64,000 bases of DNA from Azadirachta indica (taxonomy: Eukaryota; Streptophyta; Magnoliopsida; Sapindales; Meliaceae). Made by a program: the position numbers and the translations under genes. Within the stretch, counting starts at the first letter, position 1; each line of letters starts with the position of its first letter. This document shows, one piece after another, positions 1-13,924 of this stretch. The notes beneath the pieces are model-generated. The model did not search any database and was not told the DNA's origin. It was given only the letters and a program-made list of their open reading frames with translations. The stretch spans positions 25,101,740 to 25,165,739 of the forward strand of contig CM040441.1 of assembly GCA_022749755.1 (NCBI GenBank). Reading direction: 5' to 3'.

Positions 1-304
1 TCTATATATTAATCCCAAAAGATTATTATAATCCTTCCTGTAGAATCTCTCCTGTATATACGTGTGTAAAAGTTCTCCAGGAAATTAACTGTATATTCAT
101 TATTAATTTTATGCTTATAACTCATAACATAACTCCAAGGAACTTTTCCTGTTAACGACAAATAGCTTTTACAGGAAGAAAAAAGCCAAAATGATATCCA
201 TGAAACTCAAAATGAAGAATAATTAGTCAATATATATCTGTAATAATAGTATATAATTATATTTACTTACCAGCAGCGGCAGGAGTAAGTTTAGAGCTAT
301 TGAT

Positions 305-441
305 GGGAAATTCCTAAGGGATCGCATGATCTAATAAGAAACAAAATCGATCAATAAAATCGAACTGAATCAATCGAATAAGAAGCATATATGTATGTAT
401 AATTTTATGCCATCAGATCAATGCGATCCCTTTGGAACTCT
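305..441 (-). ncRNA. MIR393: MIR393 precursor hairpin
   Basis: Plant microRNA393 precursor, transcribed on the minus strand. The mature miR393 lies at 436..415 (22 nt, beginning UCCAAAGGGAUCGCA and ending GAUCU), identical to the conserved family sequence as I know it. The opposite arm at 330..310 is the matching miR393* (begins AUCAUGCGAUCCC). The arms pair almost completely around an AU-rich loop of about 85 nt, the normal shape for a plant precursor with the guide on the 5' arm. In plants miR393 cleaves mRNAs of the TIR1/AFB auxin-receptor F-box genes and so tunes auxin response; that is family knowledge. No protein-coding gene is seen around it. Confidence 0.95.
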
Positions 442-603
442 CCACCTGCACTAATCAAGAAAACTTGGACCGGCTTGGAAGTTAAAATATGAAGAAGAAA
501 GAAGAAGAAGAGCAAGCAAGCTAGCTAGCTAGATTTGGGTATGGAGGGAGAATGTGAAAATACAGGAAGAGGAGTTGGGTTGGGGGTTGAGGGTGGGGGG
601 TTT

Positions 604-612
604 GATTTATAG
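604..612 (-). promoter_or_regulatory. Likely TATA box of the MIR393 primary transcript
   Basis: On the minus strand this reads CTATAAATC, about 170 bp upstream of the miRNA arm. It predicts transcription start near 575. No competing coding gene needs it. The position is plausible for a Pol II miRNA promoter, but no transcript end can be seen. Confidence 0.5.
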
Positions 613-619
613 AAGACAA

Positions 620-2197
620 GAAAGAAAGCGGAGGGCCGGGGTTGGATGTTTTTGGCAACTATTCAACCCATTTTGTTACGGTCACGCATTTGGTGTGAAT
701 GTGATTGAAAAAGTTTTAAAGTTAGGCAACTACAAATGAAATCCTCCTCTCTCTCTGAAATTACTATATTATCTTTATTTTATGTCAAATTATTGACCTC
801 TACAGAGAGCTGAAATAAATAAATAATAAATAAGTAAAAAAGACCAGCATTCTTTTTTTTTTTTTTTTTTTTCATATTAGTATGACGTGAAAGATTTTTA
901 GGTGGAATTAATTAATTAATGACACAAACAGAACTTCTAGAAAAAGGTTGTTTAAACCCAAATATTTCTAGTAAATATTTAAAAAATTTTAAAAAAGAGT
1001 AGTAATAATAATATTGATGGATTTGGGAGTGGTTTCGATACTATCAATGTGATTTTTTGCAACCTACTTTGTAAGGTGTCATTAGAATTTGAAAATATTG
1101 GGTGGTTATTCTCATTTAGAACTGTAGTCTTTTTAGCTTCTTTCTAACCAAAATGGGTATTAATAAAAACGCAAAAAGCACTTCCTAGAAAGGAATATAT
1201 CCTAAAATCTTACCCTTTCGGATCAAATTTCATAATATAAGTATTTATGCAAACTAATACACTGTCCACTTATACATATGACTAAATTAAATAGAAAATT
1301 TGATGAGAGAACAACCTTTTTTCCTCCAAAAAAGCACTTTCATTTGATTTGCATACAAAACACTTTCTGGTTGTAAGTGCCCCAAACAGTCCGGTTGAAA
1401 GTTGAAAGCATTGCATATGAATAACAATAAATCAATCATCTAATTAACAGATTGACAGAAACTCACCAACTGACCAATGAAAGCAAAAGAATGAATATTC
1501 TAAAAATAAAACAATGGGTCTTCTTCCTCAGCACTAATTAATATTAATAACAAATATTGAAGAAAGATAATGAGAGTTCTGAAAGCAGGTAAGAGTTACA
1601 ATCAAAAAGCTAATGCTGCTAGGAAGGAACTCAGCACTTTGTCCATTACGGAAAATGACACTGCTGCAATAAATATTAGCTAGCAACCTAGCTTTTTAGT
1701 TCTCTTTTCTTTAATTTCTAATCTTTTTTATCATAATATATAAAATATCATATAATCTTATCTTATCCAGATAACCTTTTCATAATTAGAGTCTTACAGC
1801 TATTACACGAATACAGGGTTTTAAGACACGTAAGAGTTGCGATCAGATGCAACTATATATATATATAGTACTGATCATAATTAATATTATTATTATTTGC
1901 CTAGATCTCTCCTCCTTGACACGAATACTGGAGTATATAGATATTTAATAATATATAATATTAAGAAGATTCAGGAAATGAGTTTTATATTATGTAGCTT
2001 TGTGAAAAACACATATCCCTAATTAAATTCTTTGACACTATATATGCTTTCATTTTCGATCGCGTAACACGATTTGTGTTAGAGATTAATGCGGTTATGC
2101 TTGTATAATTAGCTAAACATCATTACATGTGGGGAACTTAATTAGTAAATTGATATTAGCTTAACCCATATATATATATATAGACACATATGTACAG

Positions 2198-2264
<67 letters not shown>

Positions 2265-5200
2265 CACACATGTATTATTAAAGAAACATGCACACTTGTC
2301 TCACCTAAATGTAACTCTGTTTTAGATTAAGTTAAACAACCCATAATATTGTTATGTCATTATTCAATTATATTACATATTAAAAAAATTATATTACATT
2401 AATATACAAATACATTATTATTAAATTTAAAATTATTATATTTTATAACATAAAATTCATATGCTAATATTATATTTATGACATAATTTTAAATTAAATA
2501 ATAGTATTGTACAACGATAAAGAAAAAAAAAAAAAAAAAAGTCTTACTTTTTCAGAAAAAGTAAACAATTGTGGAAAAAGTGAGTTTCATTTGTCTAAAC
2601 AATGTATGATTATGCGTATGAAAATATTATATTGTTGTACAATTTAGTTGTCAAATTTGAAGAATTTAAATGACTTCCCATTATAGAAATTAGGTAAGCT
2701 AGCTAGGTAGCCAAAAATAACACACAAGCAAGCACGAAACACAAGTATATGTTGATTCATATGATGTGTTGGGTTTTAATGTCAAATTAAGGCTAGAAAT
2801 TACAATAAAAAAGAAATTTCAGAATTAATTGATACCCACACAATTAAAAACAGAAAAGCATGATCTCGAGGGCGATGCATTTGCATCAAAATGTCTCCTA
2901 GATTCGAAGCTTGTGGGGTATTTGTGTTGTCCATCATTAAAACTAAAATGGCAAAATGTCTATATCACTTTTTGATTTTCTTCACACGACTTGACCAGGT
3001 TGTCCACTTTCATCTTCTCCGATATTCCCCTTTTTTTTTTTTTATATTTATAATTTATAAATTTCTTCTTCACGTGTAATGCTCATCGTATATATTAATT
3101 GACCTAGCTAGCCTCTTTCTGTTCAAAAGAGAGGGAAAAATAAAATATCTTCTTTGTGTGAAGTGGGAGCTTTATTTATTTATTTATTTAAATCAATAAA
3201 TTCTTGATCTATCATTTTGAAAACGATCGATGGAGATGAATTTTAGATATTTGTTATGTTAACCATGGTTATTGAATTACTAGTTAAGAGATTACGGGTC
3301 GGTTAGGTAGTATTAATTCAATTATATATAGGGAATAACATGTTTGAGGTTAAGCAAAATTTTTATACCTCAGAATGTTAATAAGTTGTTAAAATTTAAT
3401 TTAACTCCCAATTTCTAGTTTTGAAAATTATAATTTTATTTTATAGTAAATTCCAACAACTAAAAATAAATAATAATAATTAATAATAAAAAAAAGTATT
3501 ACAAGTTAACAATTTTTTATATAAACTCATTCATATAAATTAATGTAATAAAATATTATGTTATATATTGTTACGTGTCCTACATCTTTACATGAGTAAA
3601 AGAGAAAAAAATATATTACACAACACAAATATAATTTTATCACATTAATTTATATTAATAAAATTTGTATTCTAACATTATTGTAAATATTAACTTCATT
3701 TCTTAAACTTTTGAACATAAAAAAATCATTAGAAATTTTTAAGAAACAAAGTAAATAATTCTTCAAATGACAATTTGAAATCTTAAAAGACAAAATTTTC
3801 TGTCATTTAAGTATCTTATATAACAAACTCCTACTTGTATTTTATGTTAATTATAAATTTTTTTAGTGGTCATTTTTCAGTATAAGAAACATAATCTAGA
3901 TTACAACTCCTACACGGGATTAGAAGAATGAGGTTGTTATTTGCTTTGATATATTATCATATAATTATTCTTTTGATGGTGAAATTTGGACTGATTGAGA
4001 GAAATATCCCACCACATAAAGTTAAGCTCCCATTAAAGTACAGGAAACATACTTTATTTTCTATCTTTTAAATATTAATATTATATATAATAATACCATT
4101 TAAATAGTTTTATTTAAAGTAAGAAATTTTTACTCCTATAAATAATTAGAGAGAAATTTACAAATACCAATTACAAAGTACAAAGTGAGTTTACCACTTT
4201 ATTATTGTAATTATTTCAGAAAGATAGATTCTGATTAAAAAAAGGACATTTTATTGTTATAATAAAATGCAATTTGTTAAATGAAATTAAGGTTTTAATT
4301 TGGAATGACTCGAATTTATTTCCCACAAAACAAATAAAATTAGCAAAGCAATAATTTTACATAGAAACAAAAGTGTCAAATGGGTGGAGCTAGCTATATA
4401 TACAATGGGCTTAAGCAGTACAAAATTAAATATGGAATGGGCTAGGCAGGCTTGAGATACATTATGAGGTCCACAATTATTATGGATGTACTCGTTCAAA
4501 TACATATTATAACAAATAATTAAATAAGAATAACTAATTAGTTATATTTTATTTTTTTTTAATTTTAGCTGTTGTTTGTTACAACTAAAGTTGACATCAC
4601 AATTCGTTATTTTAATTTTGCTTTTCGCTCATCACAGGTATAGTTTAGTGGACATCACCAAGCTAGTCAATATTTGTTTCGATTGATGAACTGATTTTAG
4701 CATTAAGTTGACAAATTTTTATTTTTCACTTGCAAAATAATGATAACAAAAATAATTGTAGATTTTTAATTTTTGAAAAGCTTAAGGTTAAGCTAATGAG
4801 CCTTGGTTAATTATGGACTTACAAATAAAAATTTATATTATTAGTTGTAAACTTGCAAAAAGAAATTTTTAATTTAATTTTATTTTTTTGCAATCGTCGA
4901 CATATTAATAAAATAACATAATTAAAGAATTTTTTTGATAAAAATATTAAATTAATTTAAGTGATCTTTGCCCATAAGTTAAGGATTTATGTGATTTATA
5001 AAATAACTTATAATTATTGTGCTTAAAAAATTATTCACTATTAAGAGAAACATAAATTTTAACATTAAAGTATTGTGATAATATATAATGATTATAATGA
5101 TGAGGATACTATAAGATTAGAATTTATAAAAGGATGGATTTATTTATACTCAAAAATTTATACTCTGAACACTCATTTTCAATAAAACAATTTATTACAA

Positions 5201-5870
5201 AATTAATATATGCAAGACGCTGAATCAAAGACGGCGGCGATGCAATGAGCAAGTGTAAGAAGACGGAAAGTGAATTGGAAATGAAACGTGATAAAACCAT
5301 AAAATACTTCATCAATTATTTTTAGTTTAATTTTTTATAATTTGTTCTTTATGAATTTCTCTAAAATTTTGAAAAGTTTATTTATTTTAAAGATAAATAT
5401 ATTTGAGTACAATAAATAGTTTTGTAAGTATATTAAAAAAATTAAGATATATAATGAAAAAAAAATTTAAATAATTATTTAGATATTTATAAGGGTGTAA
5501 AAATAAGCACTAATTTATAATTTTTTTTTTTAAAAGTGTGTGAGAAAAAAATTATTCAAAATAAATTTTAAAGTATTAATAGACCTACCATTATGAAGAT
5601 ATATAATATAATTATTTTTTCAAAATGATTAAATTAAGTTGACCACTTGATTGTAAATTTGCAAATAGAAATCTTTGATTGTAAACTTGCAAAAGAAGTA
5701 ATTGAAGGGAAAATCTTTCATAATGGACATAATTTGGCTTGATTGACCAATGAAAGTTGGTAAAAAATATATATATATATATATTAAATAAAAAAAATAA
5801 TAATATTAAAAAAATAAAATAATTAAAAGTAAAAGAAAAATGGATCGAAAACAAATATAATTACGAAAGT
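620..5870. other. AT-rich intergenic DNA without recognisable genes
   Basis: About 5 kb of very AT-rich sequence. The open frames here are short, low in complexity and resemble no family I know. It holds homopolymer tracts (for example poly-T near 853-872 and poly-A near 2523-2540) and a compound TA/GA microsatellite listed separately. I cannot support any gene or assign any transposon family here. Confidence 0.6.
2202..2258. repeat. Compound (TA)n(GA)n microsatellite
   Basis: About 14 TA units at 2202-2230 pass directly into about 14 GA units at 2231-2258. A shorter TA run lies just upstream near 2168-2182. Confidence 0.95.
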
Positions 5871-5872
5871 TT

Positions 5873-5877
5873 AAAAA
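5873..5877 (-). terminator. RNA polymerase III terminator of tRNA-Cys
   Basis: A run of five T on the minus strand, about 20 nt past the tRNA 3' end. Four or more T is the usual Pol III stop signal. Confidence 0.7.
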
Positions 5878-5895
5878 TATTTGAATAAATTTACA

Positions 5896-5967
5896 AGGGC
5901 CCAACCGGGTTCGAACCGGTGACCTCTTGATCTGCAGTCAAATGCTCTACCACTGAGCTATGGACCC
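5896..5967 (-). tRNA. trnC-GCA: tRNA-Cys (anticodon GCA)
   Basis: A 72-nt cloverleaf on the minus strand. The acceptor stem GGGUCCA pairs with UGGGCCC, and the discriminator base is U, as expected for tRNA-Cys. The D arm carries the A box (TAGCTCAGTGG), the anticodon loop is CUGCAGA with GCA, and the T arm carries the B box (GGTTCGAACCC). A CAA lies just upstream of the 5' end, as is common in plant tRNA genes, and a T5 terminator follows. There is no intron, and CCA is not encoded, as in nuclear tRNA genes. The gene is divergent from the RPC82 gene, with about 120 bp between the tRNA 5' end and that ATG. Confidence 0.97.
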
Positions 5968-6089
5968 TTTGATGCTCATATCATCATACAAAATTTATCC
6001 GAAGGTACCTTCCGCACATTACTTCCCGCTTCGGTTCTGCCCTGTTTTTCTCTCAACACACTAACGAAAGAGCGAAGAGAGCGGTGGCC

Positions 6090-9000
6090 ATGGTGGCTGA
6101 GTACGGCATCAAGTACGCCGTCCACATCATCACGAATCACTTCGGCGATCTTGTCGCTGTATTGCTCTTATTTCTTCTTATCTTTCTACGTACAAAATAT
6201 ATGTACACTGATTTTGATAACCTTTAGATTATTTCTGCAGAAAGTGTGCGATTGTCTTCTCCGCAGAGGACCCCTCACAAGACAAAACATAAAGAGATAT
6301 ACGGAACTCAGCGATGAACAAGTCAAGAATGCTTTGCTAGTCTTAATCCAACAGAATTGCGTTCAAGCTTTCTCGACCGAGCAACCAGGTTTCTGTTCTG
6401 TTAACTATTTGCTTCGCTGGGTTATGGAAACCTACACTCAGTGAGTTTATTCTTTTGGTTACACACATTTATACATATATATCGCAAGTACAATAGTTAT
6501 TCATGATTAACCGAAATTTTTGAGTTCACTGAAAATGTATCTACTGTTTAATTTCCAGTCTGCGTTTAGTACTTTGTTTTTGAAAATAAGGGATGTAGCA
6601 TTTAGTTTAAGGCACTTTCAACATACGTTTGGGTTAAAAACAATGATTATTTTTTTGTGAGTTGTACCTAACTTGTATTTTGAAGTTGAACTTGTATCTT
6701 AGTTGCTAAAATCTTTTACATGATTAGAGGAAAAATTTTTCTTTGTTCTTTTGTTGAATGAAATGTATCGTCTATATGGTTTTTCCTTTGTTAGATTTTC
6801 TTCTTTGGGTAATACAATTACGGAAAGCAGAGGATTTATAATTTTGGTATTCATTGTGTTATTATTATTATTATTCTTGCTTCTAAAAAGAAAGTTAAAG
6901 ATTGTTTGTGTATGCTTACTTTTTCTTGCTTCAATATTGTCTACATGTAGGCACTTTCGGAGATGTGCCGAAAGTTAACACGCAGTATGCAGTAATGTTT
7001 GACAACATACTTCATCGCTTGAGGTTTGCAAAGTTTATGACAATTGTGTCCCAGGACTTTGATAAACAAGTTAGTTATTTACGCTGATGTTTGTTAATGA
7101 TATGATGCACATGGTAAGTTCATTTCTTTTAAACCTTTTTGGTTATTTCTTCTGCAGTGTGGAGAACTCCTTCAAGGGTTGCTTGAACATGGTAGGCTTA
7201 CACTTAAACAGATGTTTGATCGAGCCAAATCGAGTCAGCAAGAAGGCAAGTTTCTGTGCTGGTTTTGTGATATTCATTTAACCCCTTTAGGTAGCTGAAA
7301 ATTCAATATTCTTCTATTTTTTTAATTATTTAATAGTAAAAAAATGAGGGGCATTTTGCTTGTCTGCTGAGTTTCTCACTCACTCTTTATGTTGGGGATG
7401 ACATAAATTAAAACTTAACTTTGGAGCAAATTAGTGTGCTGCGCTCTAAATGAACAGCAATCATATAGGTATTTGAGTTGGTGCATGGGCAACCTCTATG
7501 CCCATAATATTTATTATTCTATTTGCATAACGCCTTTGTTCTACTATGCTGATTTAGAACAGCCTACAAGGAATGCTTGATGATCATCAATTCTAGTTTG
7601 GCATATGTTAATAATTAGCTTGTTGCTCAGTGATTATAATACACATACTTCAATGGCTCAATGTGCTATCATGATATATTACCAAGAATAGTATTAATGT
7701 GGCAGAAAACCTTTCCTGCAAATATTTGATTTAGGTGATTTGGGTGATTTAAATATTTTTCGAGGGAAACATTCCATTTTCAGTGGATTTATAAAGTATG
7801 TTCTTCCAGGAAATCTTGTGGTTCTGGATTCTGTACGAGAAACCCTTCTTAAACTTGTGACTGCTCGCTATGTTGAGCGCTGCCCAGCTCCTGAACCACT
7901 TCTTATGCCAACAAATGAAGAAGAAAATCCAGCAAGGAAGCGAGGTCCTAAGTCTGCCAAGGTATTTGCACATCCATGTCAAATTTTATTAATTGATCAT
8001 TGTTGTAGCATGGGATCAGGACTAACAGTCTGTTACTAATGTAAATTTGTTGCGCATTATGTGCTGACTGGGAGTCAGAGAGAGTGTGTGATTTTGAGAT
8101 CTTTTAGTTACATTTTCAAGAACAAAAAATAGTAAAAAGTATGTCTGGTTGCATGTTTTGTAAAATTCATTTTCATAAACAGAAAACATTGTTTTTTAAA
8201 TTTTAACTAAAAAAATGAAAAACAACTTTGGTTGTTTTTACTATTTTTGAAAATGAGTTTAAAAAATTAGTCACAAAATCCTTAAAACAACTACTTTTCT
8301 CCTTTTAAAAAATAAGACGAAACATGTTATTATATTTTTCATTCTAGAAAACTATTTTTAACAAACACTACCAAATATGTTTTCTGCTCTCAAAGACACC
8401 ATTTCCAGAACATTGTTTTTGTAGTCTCCAGAAATACCATTTTAAAAATGTTACAAACAGACTCTTTAATTCTTGTTTTTCCTACTTTTTTTGTCTTAAC
8501 TATGACAATGGAGCTAATAATCTTCAGAAAATTGTAATAGTGGTGTCTAGACCCTCATAGAACCTGGGAAAATGGTCTATGTATATTGTTAAGATTTCAT
8601 TGTCTTCTCCATCTAGTTTTGGTACTAAAGGAATCTCTCTGTGAGGGTTTCGTGCTGGCTTTGTTGCAGCATGACCCGACCCTTTTGGTGTTTTGTAGTA
8701 TACCATGTACATTGTCAAATGATTACAGATCGAGTGCATTATGCAATAGATGTTGATTTGTAGTTTGTTTTATGGTTAGCTTTTTCTCATTATGAATGAA
8801 TGTGTAAGCTAATATAAAATGTCTGATCCTTCAAAATCATCTTTGGCTGGGAACTACTGTCTGTTATGAACCAACACTATTTAAGTTCTGAATGTGTATT
8901 CAATATGAGTTTGTCACAATATTTTTCCATCATGTACTCAGAAAAAAGAAGAATCAGAAACCATAGAACAGAAAGTTATAGCAGCAGCAGTGCCCATGGA

Positions 9001-12000
9001 AGCAATGAGATTTTCAGTTGTAACAGATATGGAATTTGATCATGATGGAGAAGGAAAAGAGAAAAATTCGAATAGTATGACTCCTGGCAAGAAGGTGAGT
9101 AGAAAGATTGTTGTTCAGACTCACAACTTTTACTCATTTTTTCATTGATGATTCTTTTATTTTATAGCGCAAGCATCACTTTTTGGAGTCAGATGAATGT
9201 GGGGCTGGGGATGAGCAAACGGTTCTCTATCGTGCCAATTTTGAGGAATTTATTCGTCGTCTTAGGCATAAGGTAGGTCCTTTTTTCTTGGTTTTGTATT
9301 GAATTATAAAAAAGAATTATACTTCTAAATTCAGAAAATTGAGAATTTGTTATTTTTGCTTGTCATATTTTCTATGCTGATGATGTTTGGGCTTTACTTC
9401 TTCTAGGATAGAAAGAATCTTCAAGCTTGAACTGTCTTAATGCTAAATACTAGTACTGTTTGTTTTCTGAATGGCTTTGCTAGTACTAAAAGATTTGACT
9501 AATTGGTCAAGCATCCTTAAAAAGTGCTGTTCAATATTCATGCACTTTTTTAGTAAGTATGAAATTCTTTTAAAGCTGTGGCACTTTATTTCTGTGTTAC
9601 CGTATGGAAAATTTTCAAATGAATAGTCACTTTTGCTCAGTAGACTGTTGTTATGATAATTTTTCTATTTTAGGGACATGTTTACTTTTTCATGCTGATT
9701 TAGGTAAAGATCTTCTATTGCTGAAGAAAAGAAAAAGTTCTCCTGTTGAAAATTCTAACAGAGATATCTACACAAATCCACTAACACCGTTTCGCATGAG
9801 TCAACAAATCATCGTTAACAGAGTGGGAAAGTGCCACTATTTGATAGATTAGGAGGATTTTGTTGCACACACCAGAAAAGAATCAAAGTTCAAGATGGTG
9901 AAGTTAGGAGTATCCTTAACCAACCAGTAAAATTTACTGATTTCTTTATAGTTACCTCATAGGCATTGCTTAATTGGTCCTATATGGTACCATTTACAAC
10001 CTCTATTCGACTGTTTCTTGATGTGTTTTATATTTATAGGCTTGCATAGACAATGTGAGAGCATGCCTAGATGATGGAGCTGCCAATGTCTTAAGTGCTA
10101 TGCTGGAGGCAACTAGAAGTGCAGAGAAGAAAGTGAAAACAAAAAATTCAGGTTCCTTCATTTCTACATTGATTGCATAATTGCTTTCCCTTAATTATTA
10201 TTTACATTCGTTGTGCTAGTGAATAGGTTTTGGTTTTTACAGATTTCTATTTCTATAAAAGAATAAGAGAAAACTAATGCAGGTTTGGTGCAGAAATTGG
10301 AGGTGTTCTGTCATTAATTGAATTCATTATAGTTGGCAGAATCAATGATCATTAGTTTGGACCTCAGGCCCAGGACTAGGCATTTTTTTTGAAAGTATTT
10401 AATATTGTTTTTGCCTGTTCTAGCTTGTCCAAGCAGTTATAATTAGTTAAACATGTCTTTCAGCTAAATGTTAAGTAGCTGTGTCTAGTTAGGAATGGGG
10501 TTACTGATGAAGGATGTCGTCACTTGGTCTTAAATGAGGCCAGTCTAGGTGTGTTGATTTCAATTTTTATGATATGTTTTATATTATTCCTAAAGACATT
10601 TTTCTGTATAAGAAACTAGCTATACTTACCAATTTATGACTAGCTATGGTGGTCCTCCTCTCTTTCTCTTTCTTTGTATTTCAATTAATTGTTTTGTTCC
10701 ATATATTTTATCTTACTCTGCCATTGTTTTTCTCTTTCTTGTTCTTTTGGTTAATAATATGTTTGGGAGGTAATGAATTTTGTGTTTTAAAGATCTATAC
10801 AGTAATGGAAATAAATCGCCCTGTAAGCACCAGTGGCCACATGGTTATGTGCCAAAGGGCTCGATCCAAAACAATGCCTTTCAATTTGATCCATTGACTT
10901 ATACAGCTTCCTTAGCTATTACTTTTATTCAGGATAATGGTATATTTTGCAGTTCCCTTGTCATTAAGTTCCATTTACGAAGAGGTGATAAAGAGTGAAG
11001 CAGGTCGTAATATGACCCTTGATCATGTTAGAGCTTCTCTTATTCAGTTGGGTCAGCCACCTTTTGTGAAAGGCTCCAGTGACTCATACAGTATAGGTGC
11101 CTTATACCCTTTTCCTTAATCAATATTTGTTTTCTCTGATTTTTTTATTCTTGGATTTTAATGTGTATTTATATTATCTGAACAGAATTTGAGAAAATTA
11201 TTGAAATAGCTCAGAATGACGAGGTAATTTGATCTCTGTTTGAAAACAAATGTTGGAAGCATTATTTTTTAACTTATTGTGGTTTGAAGTAGACTGCTAT
11301 AACATTTCCTTTAAGGCAGGTGGAGTCGATTGTGTTGAAAAGATATGGGAGGGATGCTTATAGAATATTCAGATTACTGTCAAAAGCGGGTCGGCTACTT
11401 GAGACTGATAAGGTGATGTCTGTTAACTAGTGGGTTTCTTTTCAATTCTTTTGTGGTCAATGCTGAGCCATAATAAACTTGTTTTGGTTGCCATTTTAGT
11501 TGAATACTTATGAAACTGTGTGTGTTTCATCATGAAGAAAATGGAGGGGACTGCATTGCTTTATAATGCATGATTTTAGAAGCTGTAGATGATATTTTAC
11601 CTATATTATTTGCAATTGACAATATGAACTTTTGTAGATATTGAGTTTTTGAAGATTTGGAGACACACTTCCCTGTATGTAATTTCCCAATTATAGTATT
11701 GATTTACGTGAAATTATGAGTTTATTGTTAGTACAAATAGTGTTTACTACACAAAATTGCAGCTAAAATTTCCTGTATTGTTTAAGTTTTTATCTTGCTT
11801 GTCGTGTGTTTGTGGATGTGTTTGTTTTCATCAACTTAAAACAAATGGGTCATGTGTTTGAGGTGACGGCAGCTATTTAGTAGGGGATGTAAACTTCTCC
11901 TATGCTACTGATCAATTGTTTGTCACATGTTTCTCTGTCCTTACCTTACATGAGAACCATATCATTACTACACACTGGTGCAAAGAAGTGGCTTCTGAAG

Positions 12001-13924
12001 CCATATTTAAAGCCGATCTATTCTCATTCGTGCTGGGTGTGGAAAAAATAATTGCTCTTGGAGTTTCTATTGTTCAGAATGTGCGAGGCATGTAAATGTT
12101 ATAATCACTATCAGTGGGTGGAAAAGGGTTAGTATACTGAAGTGTATTTAACAGAGTCAGAGTGTGGACTAAATTATATTTTTATAACAGAGAATTCATA
12201 TGATCAAACTTTCCTTTCAGGTTTGCCTATAGTTTCTTGACAGGCTAGTGTCTCTTGTTCCTTGAAGAGACAAAGTCAAGATATTAAGTCCTTTGTGTGT
12301 GGTGTGAATGAAGTTTACTATGTTGACTAATTAGCCAGATCTCCTGTGCTTATCATCCAAATAGACTTATAACAGAAATGTTGCACTTACCCTAAGCTGA
12401 TGAAAAGTCGTAAGAATCATGGGCTTCTTGGGAAGCAATGTACTTTTTGAAGAAATTTTTGCAGTTGACTGTTAATCAACTAATCTTATTATAAAATTTC
12501 TAGATTTCAGACACTACCTTTGTCGAAAAGAAGGATGCACCAAAGGTTCTTTATAAATTGTGGAAGGATGGCTACTTGCATATGGAGGTATACAATTTTT
12601 CCTGCTCATGTATGTGCTAACCAATAATATACTTCATAGAATAGCATTTTTTTAATACATTTTTATGTCATACAGAGTTTTGTCATTTCTGTGTTGGTGC
12701 CAGAAAACAATTTTACAAGCATTTACTTTGTCAAAATTTGGTTTAAAGGGTTGTTGAAAATAAGAGAAACTTCACATGGTTGGTTTATATTGACTGTTTG
12801 TAGAGGACTTATTTCAGGAACATTATCAGGCTCTTGAAATTTGTTTAATTGATTAAATTGCTCAAAAACAGTGATATTTGTGGTCATAACATTTTGATGG
12901 TAATTGTTAGCTGATGCTGGAGCAGTATCCTTAGAAAATAATTGATGAGCTTTCACAGTATTATTATGCATCATGTTAGTGATTAGGAACTTAAGTCTAT
13001 TATTATGCATCATGAACTCTTAGTTAACTAGTATGGGATTATGAACTTAAGTTCATATTAGTGACAATATTATTTTTTCTCAGAAATTAGTTGTAGCTGG
13101 AGCTAGACAATCACAGTTCTTGTTGTGGAAGGTGAATAAGCACATTCTCCGGGAACATGTACTGGATGAGATGTTTCATGCTGCCTTGAATTTGAGCCTA
13201 CGAGTGGCTTATGAACTGGATCAAGAAAAGGAGGTTAGTAATATATGCTCAACCAATGTTCTTCCGTGCTTTTTCCTTCATTGAACCTTTGTTGGTCAGT
13301 TGTGTCTTTTCTTCACCATGACAGTTTCCCCTTGAAGCTTGTTTTACTAGGTAGCAGTGGCTTTATGTCAATGTAAAAGGGTTGGTTACCAAGTTACGGA
13401 GGTCTGTGGATCTTTGACAGTCAAATTAATTGGTAGACCCTAAATTGAACTGTGGTGTAACTGAAAGTTGGAGGTTAAATGTGGCCTCCATCTTATATGT
13501 CATTACTTTTTAAGAAATGTTAAAGATAATGGCTATAACTGGATTTGTTTGCTTTCTCTATTTTGATATGATTTTCCTTTTAGTCTTTGTGATTTTGAAT
13601 TGTTTCAGATCACTGGGTTTCCTCTGTTTTGTTTAGAGAAGGAACTAGCTCCAAGTCCTAATATTTTTTGATCCCTTGATGTAAACCATCAATGAAACAT
13701 TGATTATTTTGTACCATATCCTGTTTAGGCCATTATTATTACTGTCATATTTTCATATTGGCATTTACAAATCGAACACTTGTTTTCAGCTCTTAAATCT
13801 CCCAGCAGACAAGCGTACTGGAGCTCTCCAGGACAGATACAAGCGAATAAGAAGAGTTAGGATACTCCTGGAATCTTCACAGATGAAGCTTGATGACTCT
13901 ATCATGCTTTTCCATGACTTCTGA
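6090..13924 (+). CDS. RPC82: DNA-directed RNA polymerase III subunit RPC82/RPC3
   Basis: Subunit of the RPC82/RPC34/RPC31 subcomplex (human RPC3/6/7), which RNA polymerase III uses for promoter opening and initiation on tRNA and 5S genes; nuclear. Fourteen exons were assembled by phase: 6090-6158, 6241-6388, 6951-7069, 7158-7245, 7810-7961, 8942-9094, 9168-9272, 10040-10151, 10953-11096, 11186-11223, 11320-11412, 12504-12587, 13084-13233, 13790-13924. The total is 1590 nt, or 529 aa, the usual family length. The N terminus (MVAEYGIKYAVHII, then KVCDCLLRRGPLT) is the RPC82 winged-helix region; the middle contains RYVERCPAPEPL; the C terminus has EMFHAALNLSLRVAYELD and a basic helix. The ATG sits in a good context (GGCCATGG). 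All introns are GT-AG except intron 4 (7246-7809), whose donor reads AAG|GCAAGT. Retention of intron 2 would stop translation at 6444. Exon joins are my inference and were not checked against cDNA. Confidence 0.95.
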
